This document shows positions 52,173 to 59,235 of a stretch of DNA of 64,000 nucleotides, piece after piece. Position numbers and translations under genes: made by a program. Under the pieces are notes generated by a model, which saw nothing but the letters and a program-made list of their open reading frames with translations, was not told the DNA's origin and ran no database searches. Source of the DNA: Geojedonia litorea (GTDB lineage Bacteria; Bacteroidota; Bacteroidia; Flavobacteriales; Flavobacteriaceae); NCBI RefSeq assembly GCF_042654525.1, contig NZ_JBHSGP010000012.1, positions 239,763 through 303,762 of the forward strand, written 5' to 3'. Positions within the stretch are counted from its first letter, which is position 1, and every line of letters starts with the position of its first letter.

Positions 52173-53621
52173 ATGCCTTTAAACGGAACTTACGAAAAAG
52201 AATTAGCATTTCAAGCAGATCGAAGACGCGCTACTGTTGAATTCATTAAAATTGTTAATGATCTTTGGTACGATAAATCTATTGAACTGGTCATTTTTAG
52301 AAATCAATTAATTGACAAAAATGTAAGTGAAATTTTAAACCTTCACGAATATGCTGGAGCATTTGTGCAAAAACCAATATCAATTTTTGATTCGGTTGAA
52401 CTAGCACAGGCCATCAAAACACTAGATATTCCTCCTGCTAAATTAGATATTGGCAAACTCACTTATGAATATCATGTAGCCGATCAAAGACATAATAGCG
52501 CATTGGCTTTTGTTTCTGATAAACTAAAAGATGCTAGTAAAAATGATGCTATCAAACCTAAGGATGTTGTTCTGTATGGTTTTGGAAGGATCGGTAGATT
52601 AGTTGCTCGAGAATTAATGGCAAGAACAGGCAAAGGAAGTCAATTACGCTTAAGAGCTATTGTGACTAGAGGGGACATAAACGAAACCATATTAGAAAAA
52701 AGAGCATCGCTTTTGCGTAACGATTCGGTTCATGGCGATTTTTCAGGAACCGTAAGCGTTGATGTGAAAAACGAAGCGCTTATTATAAATGGGACGACAG
52801 TTAAAATTATATCGGCCAATGCTCCTGAAGATATTGATTACACATCGTATGGCATCAAAAATGCATTAGTCGTAGACAATACTGGAGTTTTTAGAGATAA
52901 AGAAGCACTAAACCGACATCTAAAATCAAAAGGGGTTGAAAAAGTATTGCTTACGGCACCGGGAAAAGGCATTCCTAATATTGTTCATGGTGTAAATCAC
53001 AATGATTATAATCCCGACGAAGTGGATATTTTTTCAGCAGCCTCTTGTACTACAAATGCCATTACCCCTGTTTTAAAAGCAGTTGAAGACTCGTTTGGAA
53101 TTGTTAGCGGGCATTTAGAAACTATTCATGCTTACACCAACGATCAAAACTTGGTTGATAATTTTCACAGTAAATACAGACGTGGTCGTGCAGCTGGATT
53201 AAATATGGTCATTACTGAAACTGGTGCAGGAAGCGCAGTGGCAAAAGCATTACCAGCTTTAGAAGGCAAATTAACTTCAAATGCTATTCGTGTTCCTGTT
53301 CCCAATGGTTCATTGGCGATTTTAAACTTAGAGCTAAAAACACCTACTTCGGTTGACAGTATGAATACTATTATTAAAAAATATGCATTAGAAGGACATC
53401 TAGTTGAGCAAATAAAATATGAGATGAGTGATGAGTTGGTATCGACTGATATCATAGGAAGCTCAGCACCATCTATTTATGATAGTAAAGCTACTATTGT
53501 GAGAGCCGACGGCAAAAATGTAGTATTATATGTTTGGTATGATAACGAATATGGCTATAGCCATCAAGTTATTCGTTTAGCAAAATACATTTCAAAAGTT
53601 AGACGATTTACCTATTATTAA
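52173..53621 (+). CDS. Glyceraldehyde-3-phosphate dehydrogenase, long form
   Basis: A 482-residue enzyme, about 150 residues longer than standard GapA. The extra part is an N-terminal extension (1 to about 128) of predicted alpha-helical character and unknown role. The Rossmann domain starts with YGFGRIGRL (135-143), the catalytic Cys is C292 in AASCTTNA, and the catalytic His is H319 in ETIHAYTND. It oxidises glyceraldehyde 3-phosphate to 1,3-bisphosphoglycerate or, in gluconeogenesis, does the reverse. Extended GAPDHs of this sort occur in Bacteroidota in addition to a standard one, so a second isozyme is likely elsewhere. It stands between two terminators. Confidence 0.92.
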   Translation: MPLNGTYEKELAFQADRRRATVEFIKIVNDLWYDKSIELVIFRNQLIDKNVSEILNLHEYAGAFVQKPISIFDSVELAQAIKTLDIPPAKLDIGKLTYEYHVADQRHNSALAFVSDKLKDASKNDAIKPKDVVLYGFGRIGRLVARELMARTGKGSQLRLRAIVTRGDINETILEKRASLLRNDSVHGDFSGTVSVDVKNEALIINGTTVKIISANAPEDIDYTSYGIKNALVVDNTGVFRDKEALNRHLKSKGVEKVLLTAPGKGIPNIVHGVNHNDYNPDEVDIFSAASCTTNAITPVLKAVEDSFGIVSGHLETIHAYTNDQNLVDNFHSKYRRGRAAGLNMVITETGAGSAVAKALPALEGKLTSNAIRVPVPNGSLAILNLELKTPTSVDSMNTIIKKYALEGHLVEQIKYEMSDELVSTDIIGSSAPSIYDSKATIVRADGKNVVLYVWYDNEYGYSHQVIRLAKYISKVRRFTYY

Positions 53622-53660
53622 TCAACAAACATCCAAATTGGATTTTGAATCGTATATAGA

Positions 53661-53690
53661 ATAGCCTCGCAATCGTGAGGCTATCTTTTT
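53661..53690 (+). terminator. Intrinsic terminator after GAPDH
   Basis: ATAGCCTC pairs perfectly with GAGGCTAT around an 8-base loop, followed by CTTTTTT. It sits 39 bases after the stop. Confidence 0.88.
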
Positions 53691-53765
53691 TAAATTCTAC
53701 CCAATCATGGCTAAGAATTTATTATATTGTTCAACATAAAACCAATTAGAAAATCCTACCAAAAA

Positions 53766-54380
53766 ATGAAAATCATTAAAACTGTATTTTTAACATCCCT
53801 AACCCTAGTACTTTCAGCATCTATAAACGCTCAAGATAACACAGACCAAGATGAAGAAAAACTGTCGCTTAATGAAGGTACTATCGATAATCAATTTGAA
53901 TATGTTATCCAAAGATCAAACAACTATCAGGATTATAAAGTTGTAAAGAAAAATTGGCTCTATGCCTTAAAGGCACATACCATTGATTCTTTAAACGCGG
54001 TGAAGAATGAATTAACCGAAACGCAAAATACAGTAAACACCCAAGCCAGTGAAATTAATCAACTCAAAACAAATCTTGCCAATACAAAAACCAGTTTAGA
54101 CAATACTATTAAGGAAAAGGACAGTATGGCTCTATTCGGAATGCAAATGAGCAAGGGCGGCTATAATGGATTAATGTGGACTATTATCGCAGGACTTTTG
54201 GCTTTACTATTATTCTTTATTTTTAAATTTAAAAATAGTAATGCAATTACTTCACAAGCGAAAAAGGCATTGGCAGAAACCGAAGAAGAATATGAGGAAC
54301 ATAGACGTACAGCACTTGAACGTGAGCAAAAAGTGCGACGACAGTTACAAGATGAAATAAACAAACAAAAAAAATCATAG
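53766..54380 (+). CDS. Exported coiled-coil membrane protein, unknown function
   Basis: A 204-residue protein. The ATG at 53766 is followed at once by a signal peptide (IIKTVFLTSLTLVLSASINAQ); an ATG 13 codons earlier would put it inside. Residues about 55-130 predict a coiled coil (AVKNELTETQNTVNTQASEINQLKTN). One membrane helix follows at about 140-155 (LMWTIIAGLLALLLFFIF), and the C-terminal 45 residues are very charged (EEYEEHRRTALEREQKVRRQ), again helical. No enzyme domain is visible. I recall relatives named tRNA methyltransferase in databases because trmD is nearby; the sequence does not support that. A terminator follows it. Confidence 0.75.
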   Translation: MKIIKTVFLTSLTLVLSASINAQDNTDQDEEKLSLNEGTIDNQFEYVIQRSNNYQDYKVVKKNWLYALKAHTIDSLNAVKNELTETQNTVNTQASEINQLKTNLANTKTSLDNTIKEKDSMALFGMQMSKGGYNGLMWTIIAGLLALLLFFIFKFKNSNAITSQAKKALAETEEEYEEHRRTALEREQKVRRQLQDEINKQKKS

Positions 54381-54401
54381 GATAGTTTTCTTCCGCTAAT
54401 A

Positions 54402-54434
54402 AAAAATCTGTATTTTTCCTTACAGATTTTTTTT
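54402..54434 (+). terminator. Intrinsic terminator touching the next start codon
   Basis: AAAAATCTGTA pairs perfectly with TACAGATTTTT around an 8-base loop, and the run of eight T ends at 54434. The ATG of the next gene starts at 54435 with nothing between. Confidence 0.88.
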
Positions 54435-54872
54435 ATGTCCATAACCGAAGCAAATATCAGTCATTTACCAGAATTAGCGCCTTTATTTAATGCCTATAGA
54501 ATATTTTATAAGCAACCCTCTAATTTAGAAGCTGCCGAACAATTTTTGAAGGAACGACTTCAAAATAAAGAATCCATTATCTATTTGGCTTTTGTAGATA
54601 ACAATGCCGTCGGTTTCACACAGCTTTACCCTTTGTTTTCATCCGTTTCGATGAAACCCATGTATTTGCTAAATGATCTTTATGTAATGTCCAACTATCG
54701 TGGGCAAGGTATCGGTGAGGCATTAATTAATAAAGCAAAGTTACTTTGCATGGCCAAAAATTACAAAGGTTTAGCACTTCAAACTGCAAGTGATAATCCC
54801 GCTCAAAAACTGTATGAGCGACTTGGGTTTACAAAAGACAAGGATTTATTTTACAATTGGACTTTGGAGTAA
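54435..54872 (+). CDS. GNAT family N-acetyltransferase
   Basis: A 145-residue acetyltransferase. The CoA-binding motif is NYRGQGIGEALINKA (about 92-106), preceded by YLLNDLYV and followed by GLALQTASDNPAQKLYERLGF. The N-terminal part (FNAYRIFYKQPSNLEAAEQFL) recalls GNATs acting on polyamines or small amines, but the substrate is unknown. The start ATG directly abuts the T-run of a strong terminator, leaving no room for a ribosome-binding site or a separate leader. Expression must rely on read-through or on an upstream promoter reading through the hairpin. Confidence 0.9.
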   Translation: MSITEANISHLPELAPLFNAYRIFYKQPSNLEAAEQFLKERLQNKESIIYLAFVDNNAVGFTQLYPLFSSVSMKPMYLLNDLYVMSNYRGQGIGEALINKAKLLCMAKNYKGLALQTASDNPAQKLYERLGFTKDKDLFYNWTLE

Positions 54873-54944
54873 TTCAAATAGCACTTTAATACAAGACATT
54901 CAATAGCATATTTTTCGCATCTTTGCATAGCAAAACCATTATAA

Positions 54945-55622
54945 ATGCGCATAGATATTATTACAGTATTACCTGAATTACTCCAAAGTCCATTTGAAGC
55001 TTCGATTTTAAAACGTGCCATTGAGGCCAATTTGGTAGAAGTACACTTTCACAACTTAAGGGATTATACTACCGATAATTACAAATCTGTAGATGATTAC
55101 CAATTTGGAGGTGGTGCAGGAATGGTAATGATGATCGAACCCATTGATAAATGCATTTCAAAACTTCAATCTGAACGCTCATATGACGAGATTATTTATA
55201 TGACACCCGATGGCGAACGCCTTAATCAAGGTATCGCTAATCAAGTCTCACTTAAAGAGAATATTATTATTCTATGCGGGCATTATAAGGGTGTAGACCA
55301 AAGAGTTAGAGATAAGTTTATTACAAGAGAAATTTCAATTGGAGACTATGTCTTATCTGGTGGCGAATTAGGTGCAGCAGTACTTTGTGATGCTGTTATA
55401 AGATTAATCCCTGGTGTATTAGGAAATGAAACTTCAGCCCTTACAGATTCCTTTCAAGATAATTTATTAGCACCTCCAATTTATACAAGGCCTCGTGATT
55501 ACAAAGGGATGCAAGTCCCAGAAATTTTATTTAGTGGAAATTTTCCAAAAATTGAACAATGGCGAGAAGAACAAGCCTATTTAAGAACCAAGGAACGCCG
55601 ACCAGATTTATTGGATGAATAA
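54945..55622 (+). CDS. trmD: tRNA (guanine-N1)-methyltransferase TrmD
   Basis: A 225-residue SPOUT methyltransferase that makes m1G37 in tRNAs and prevents +1 frameshifting. The trefoil-knot SAM site shows GHYKGVDQRV and GDYVLSGGELGA; the N-terminal DNYKSVDDYQFGGGAGMVM is the family signature. The C-terminal LRTKERRPDLLDE is also typical. Normal length. The rplS gene follows after 163 bases; in many bacteria the two are co-transcribed, but here rplS has its own good promoter. Confidence 0.96.
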   Translation: MRIDIITVLPELLQSPFEASILKRAIEANLVEVHFHNLRDYTTDNYKSVDDYQFGGGAGMVMMIEPIDKCISKLQSERSYDEIIYMTPDGERLNQGIANQVSLKENIIILCGHYKGVDQRVRDKFITREISIGDYVLSGGELGAAVLCDAVIRLIPGVLGNETSALTDSFQDNLLAPPIYTRPRDYKGMQVPEILFSGNFPKIEQWREEQAYLRTKERRPDLLDE

Positions 55623-55681
55623 ATGCAAACTTCAAATTTATTATAGCACTAATTTAAGATCAAAAATTTATTAATTATTAA

Positions 55682-55711
55682 TTGTGCATTATTGATTATT
55701 AACTATCTTTG
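55682..55711 (+). promoter_or_regulatory. Promoter of rplS
   Basis: A TTG at 55682-55684, a 19-base spacer and TATCTTTG at 55704-55711 match the Bacteroidota promoter consensus in both boxes and spacing. This is one of the two best promoters in the window. Transcription would begin near 55717, giving a leader of about 70 bases. Confidence 0.75.
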
Positions 55712-55716
55712 CATCC

Positions 55717-55785
55717 AATTTCAGATTAACCTCTGGCGAGATACGTGAATGTTGGTTTGAATCAACCATTTTAAATCATTAAAAG
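55717..55785 (+). promoter_or_regulatory. rplS leader, candidate ribosomal-protein autoregulatory RNA
   Basis: The leader between the predicted start of transcription and the rplS ATG has two mutually exclusive pairings: TGGTT with AACCA (about 55754-55771), and TTAACC near 55725 with GGTTTG near 55755. Switching structures of this kind are usual for ribosomal protein leaders, and I recall an L19 leader class described in flavobacteria. Assignment is tentative. Confidence 0.4.
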
Positions 55786-56136
55786 ATGAATTCTTTAGTA
55801 AAATTTGTTCAAGACGAATTTGTAGCAAAAAAAGATATTCCAGAATTTGGAGCCGGTGACACAATTACCGTGTATTACGAAATTAGAGAAGGTGACAAAA
55901 AACGCACACAGTTTTTCAAAGGTGTGGTTTTACAACGTAAAGGATCTGGAGCTTCAGAAACATTTACAATCAGAAAAATGTCAGGAACTGTTGGTGTAGA
56001 GCGTATCTTCCCAATCAATCTTCCAGCGCTTCAAAAAATTGAAGTCAACAAAAGAGGTAAAGTTAGACGCGCTAGAATCTATTATTTCAGAGGTCTTACT
56101 GGTAAAAAAGCTAGAATTAAAGAAGTTAGAAATTAA
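55786..56136 (+). CDS. rplS: 50S ribosomal protein L19
   Basis: A 116-residue ribosomal protein of normal size. Family motifs are DTITVYYEIREGDKKRTQFFKG, GVVLQRKGSG, SGTVGVERIFPINLP and the C-terminal KVRRARIYYFRGLTGKKARIKE. L19 sits at the interface of the ribosomal subunits. It has its own promoter, a possible regulatory leader and a terminator right after, so it is a monocistronic unit even though trmD is just upstream. Confidence 0.98.
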   Translation: MNSLVKFVQDEFVAKKDIPEFGAGDTITVYYEIREGDKKRTQFFKGVVLQRKGSGASETFTIRKMSGTVGVERIFPINLPALQKIEVNKRGKVRRARIYYFRGLTGKKARIKEVRN

Positions 56137-56158
56137 ACACTTCATAACCTTATACACT

Positions 56159-56188
56159 AAAGCCTTGATTTCTTCAAGGCTTTTTTTA
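56159..56188 (+). terminator. Intrinsic terminator after rplS
   Basis: AGCCTTGA pairs with TCAAGGCT around a short loop, followed by TTTTTTT. It lies about 25 bases after the stop and isolates rplS from the gene-free region that follows. Confidence 0.9.
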
Positions 56189-56279
56189 TTAACCATTGTT
56201 AATAACTCTGGTTCATAAAGCGTTGATATCTAATTGAGTGAAAAATTTGCAATTTTCGAATCTTGTTATATATTAGCTA

Positions 56280-56793
56280 AACGATTAAACAACAACATTC
56301 GTGTTGTTCGCAATGTAACAGTTGAGTTAATGTTGAAGTCGTATAAAGTAACGTTCTTTATTAAATTGTTTTTTGAGGTTTTGAAACGCCATGTGTATGC
56401 ATGGGCAGCAGAAAAACCATGATACTTTAAAAAGTGTGACATGCGCAAGTAGGTCAAAACTAGGAAAGTTGAAAGTTTCTGAAAGTAACTCTAGTGAAAA
56501 CAAAAGTTAACATAAGAAACAATGCTTTTGAAAGTGCATGACGCGCAAGCGAAATGTAAAATAAAAAGCATCAAGAAAAACAATAACTGAAACATTCAAG
56601 TAACAAGTCAATACATTTTGAAAGTTATGAGATGTTTCATTGAAATGGTGAACCTTGAATTGAAAAGGACGATTTTGGATGAAAATTCTAATCGGCTGAT
56701 TTAGCAGAAATGTTAATTAGATCACGAAGTAACTGTTTCAAAGAAAGCCATGTCAAAGTAGTTTTGCTACCATGATATGGCTTTTGTTTTTTT
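56280..56793 (+). ncRNA. Candidate structured non-coding RNA, unknown class
   Basis: The roughly 600 bases between the rplS terminator and 56793 have no credible reading frame but many stems: AACAACA-TTCG-TGTTGTT (56291-56308, UUCG loop), ATAAAG/CTTTAT (56343-56361), GCCATG/CATGGGC (about 56388-56406), two GCAA-tetraloop hairpins (56433-56461 and 56522-56571), TGAAACAT/ATGTTTCA (56588-56639) and ATTTT/AAAAT near 56682-56696. The region ends in a strong terminator. This matches a stable transcript of about 500 nt. I see no tmRNA, RNase P, 6S or SRP signature. The 5' end is uncertain because no TAnnTTTG box is found. Strand is inferred from the terminator. Confidence 0.5.
56744..56793 (+). terminator. 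Intrinsic terminator with no upstream CDS
   Basis: AAAGCCAT pairs with ATGGCTTT, extended by a wobble and TCA/TGA, with an inner GTAG/CTAC stem; a T-rich run (TTTTGTTTTTTT) follows. The nearest upstream plus-strand gene, rplS, already has its own terminator 560 bases earlier, so this one implies a separate transcript. Confidence 0.85.
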
Positions 56794-56938
56794 ATTACTT
56801 CTTTTTTAAACAATCCATAAAAGTGCATTGAAATCATTAAATACCATTGCTAACTAGACTATGTAAACTATATGTTTTTTGTATATTTGCAAGGCTTTAA
56901 AAATAAGCGCCCAATGTACTATTAATTAAATCGCATCA
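56794..56938. other. Leader region of the isocitrate dehydrogenase gene
   Basis: These 145 AT-rich bases have no reading frame. A TATATTTG box (56882-56889) matches TAnnTTTG and leaves a leader of about 44 bases before the ATG at 56939. No TTG stands at the usual distance, so only the -7 element is supported. Confidence 0.4.
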
Positions 56939-59167
56939 ATGGCTAATACATCAACAATTGTATATACAAAAACTGACGAAGCACCAGCTTTAGCAACCCA
57001 ATCATTTTTACCAATTGTTCAGGCATTTACGGCCTCATCAAATATCACTTTTAAAACTAAAGATATTTCACTGGCCGGTCGTATAATTTCCAGTTTTCCT
57101 GAATTTTTAAATGAGAATCAACGAATTCCTAATGCATTAGCTGAATTAGGAGAACTTGCAAAACAGCCCGATGCTAACATTATTAAATTGCCAAATATTA
57201 GTGCATCAGTACCACAATTAAAAGCAGCTATTTCAGAATTACAAAGTAAAGGCTATAATTTACCCAATTATCCTGATGAGCCTAAAAACGATTCTGAAAA
57301 AGACATAAAACAACGCTACGATAAAATTAAAGGAAGTGCTGTAAATCCAGTACTACGAGAAGGTAATTCAGACAGAAGAGCTCCAAAAGCCGTAAAAAAT
57401 TACGCAAAAAAGAACCCACATTCTATGGGAGCATGGTCTAGCACATCTAAAACTCATGTTGCAACAATGGATCATGGCGATTTTGCACATAACGAAAAAT
57501 CTCTGACTTTAAGTGAAGCTACGACCATTAAAATCCTTCATCTAGGCACTAATGGCCAACAAACAATTCTTAAGGACAGTTTTGCTATTCAAAAAGGCGA
57601 AATTATTGATGCCACAGTGATGAGTAAAACTGCATTACTTGAATTTCTAAAAGCCGAAATAAACGATGCTAAATCAAATGATGTGTTGCTTTCATTACAT
57701 ATGAAAGCCACAATGATGAAAGTATCTGACCCAATTATTTTTGGACATGCGGTGAAAATGTTTTTTGCTGATGTTTTCAATAAACATGATGAAACTTTTG
57801 AAAGTTTAGGTATAAACCCTAACAACGGGCTTGGAAACCTTCTTGATAAATTAGCAGAATTACCACAGGAAAAACACGATGAAATTAAAAAAGACATTTC
57901 AAAAGCGCTTGAAAATGGACCCGATTTAGCTATGGTGAATTCTGATCGTGGGATTACCAACCTTCATGTACCAAGTGATGTAATTATTGATGCCTCAATG
58001 CCGGCCATGATAAGAACTTCTGGACAAATGTGGAATGCCAAGGGTCAACTTCAAGATACGAAGGCCATAATTCCTGACAGCAGTTATGCGGGTGTTTATA
58101 CGGCAACCATTGAATTCTGTAAAAAACATGGTGCATTTGATCCTACCACGATGGGAACAGTTCCAAACGTTGGATTAATGGCTCAAAAAGCAGAAGAATA
58201 TGGTTCCCATGATAAAACTTTTGAAATTGAAGCTGAAGGAAAAGTTCAAGTTTTAGACCAAAATAATAAGGTTATATTAGAACATGAGGTTGAATCTGCA
58301 GATATTTGGAGAATGTGCCAAACCAAAGATGCGCCAATTCAAGATTGGATAAAATTAGCTGTTTCTAGAGCGCGAGCAACAAATACTCCTACCGTTTTCT
58401 GGTTAGATAAAAATAGAGCTCATGATGCAGAATTAATCAAAAAAGTTAATATCTATTTACCTAATCATGATACCACAGGGTTAGATATTAGAATACTTTC
58501 TTCAATTGAAGCAACACAATTTACGCTAGAACGCATTAAAGAAGGAAAAGATACTATTTCGGTTACAGGAAACGTATTGCGTGACTACTTAACCGATTTA
58601 TTTCCAATTTTAGAAGTAGGAACCAGTGCTAAAATGCTTTCTATAGTTCCTTTAATGAATGGTGGGGGATTATTTGAAACTGGTGCAGGTGGATCTGCTC
58701 CTAAACATGTTGAACAACTATTACATGAAAATCATTTACGTTGGGATTCATTGGGAGAGTTTTTAGCATTAGCCGTGTCACTTGAACATCTTGGAGAGAA
58801 AATAAATAATCAGAGAGCTTTAGTTTTGTCCGAAACATTAGATGAAGCAACTGAAACTTTATTAGAAAGAGATAAAGGCCCTCAAAGAACCGTTGGCCAA
58901 CTCGATAATAGAGGTAGTCATTTCTATTTAGCATTATATTGGGCACAAGCTCTTGCCAATCAAAATAAAGATGAAAATTTAAAGCAAGAATTTACTACAA
59001 TTGCTAAAAAATTAGCGCAAAATGAAAATGAAATTTTGAACCAACTAAACAAAGTTCAAGGTCATTCAGTAGATATTGGCGGATATTATAAACCTGATTC
59101 GATTTTAGTTGATGAAATTATGAGACCTAGTAAAGTATTCAATTCAATTATAGCCGAACTTGCTTAA
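56939..59167 (+). CDS. icd: NADP-dependent isocitrate dehydrogenase, monomeric type
   Basis: A 742-residue enzyme of the monomeric IDH family (about 740 residues), unrelated in length to the dimeric type of about 420. It oxidises isocitrate to 2-oxoglutarate with NADP in the TCA cycle. Family motifs include NSDRRAPKAVKNYAKKNPHSMG (split site for substrate), TMDHGDFAHNEKS, MKATMMKVSDPIIFGHAV and NRGSHFYLALYWAQAL. Cytoplasmic. It is transcribed alone, from its own promoter box, and closes with a strong terminator. Confidence 0.97.
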   Translation: MANTSTIVYTKTDEAPALATQSFLPIVQAFTASSNITFKTKDISLAGRIISSFPEFLNENQRIPNALAELGELAKQPDANIIKLPNISASVPQLKAAISELQSKGYNLPNYPDEPKNDSEKDIKQRYDKIKGSAVNPVLREGNSDRRAPKAVKNYAKKNPHSMGAWSSTSKTHVATMDHGDFAHNEKSLTLSEATTIKILHLGTNGQQTILKDSFAIQKGEIIDATVMSKTALLEFLKAEINDAKSNDVLLSLHMKATMMKVSDPIIFGHAVKMFFADVFNKHDETFESLGINPNNGLGNLLDKLAELPQEKHDEIKKDISKALENGPDLAMVNSDRGITNLHVPSDVIIDASMPAMIRTSGQMWNAKGQLQDTKAIIPDSSYAGVYTATIEFCKKHGAFDPTTMGTVPNVGLMAQKAEEYGSHDKTFEIEAEGKVQVLDQNNKVILEHEVESADIWRMCQTKDAPIQDWIKLAVSRARATNTPTVFWLDKNRAHDAELIKKVNIYLPNHDTTGLDIRILSSIEATQFTLERIKEGKDTISVTGNVLRDYLTDLFPILEVGTSAKMLSIVPLMNGGGLFETGAGGSAPKHVEQLLHENHLRWDSLGEFLALAVSLEHLGEKINNQRALVLSETLDEATETLLERDKGPQRTVGQLDNRGSHFYLALYWAQALANQNKDENLKQEFTTIAKKLAQNENEILNQLNKVQGHSVDIGGYYKPDSILVDEIMRPSKVFNSIIAELA

Positions 59168-59184
59168 ATTCAAAAAGTTAATTT

Positions 59185-59219
59185 AAAAAGCTCCTTTTTC
59201 TTTAGGAGCTTTTTTATTT
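59185..59219 (+). terminator. Intrinsic terminator after icd
   Basis: AGCTCCT pairs with AGGAGCT (extended by A/T pairs) around an 8-base loop, flanked by A5 and T6. It ends 17 bases before the TonB receptor start. Confidence 0.9.
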
Positions 59220-59235
59220 TTACAAAAACTGCTAA

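Noticed and set aside
54945..55622. trmD and rplS as one operon
   Set aside because: A consensus promoter lies in the 163-base gap, so they are probably separate, though read-through cannot be excluded.
56234..56422. A 62-codon plus-strand frame with TTG start in the rplS-icd gap
   Set aside because: No leader signal, unlikely residue make-up, and it crosses several stems of the proposed RNA. I regard it as chance.
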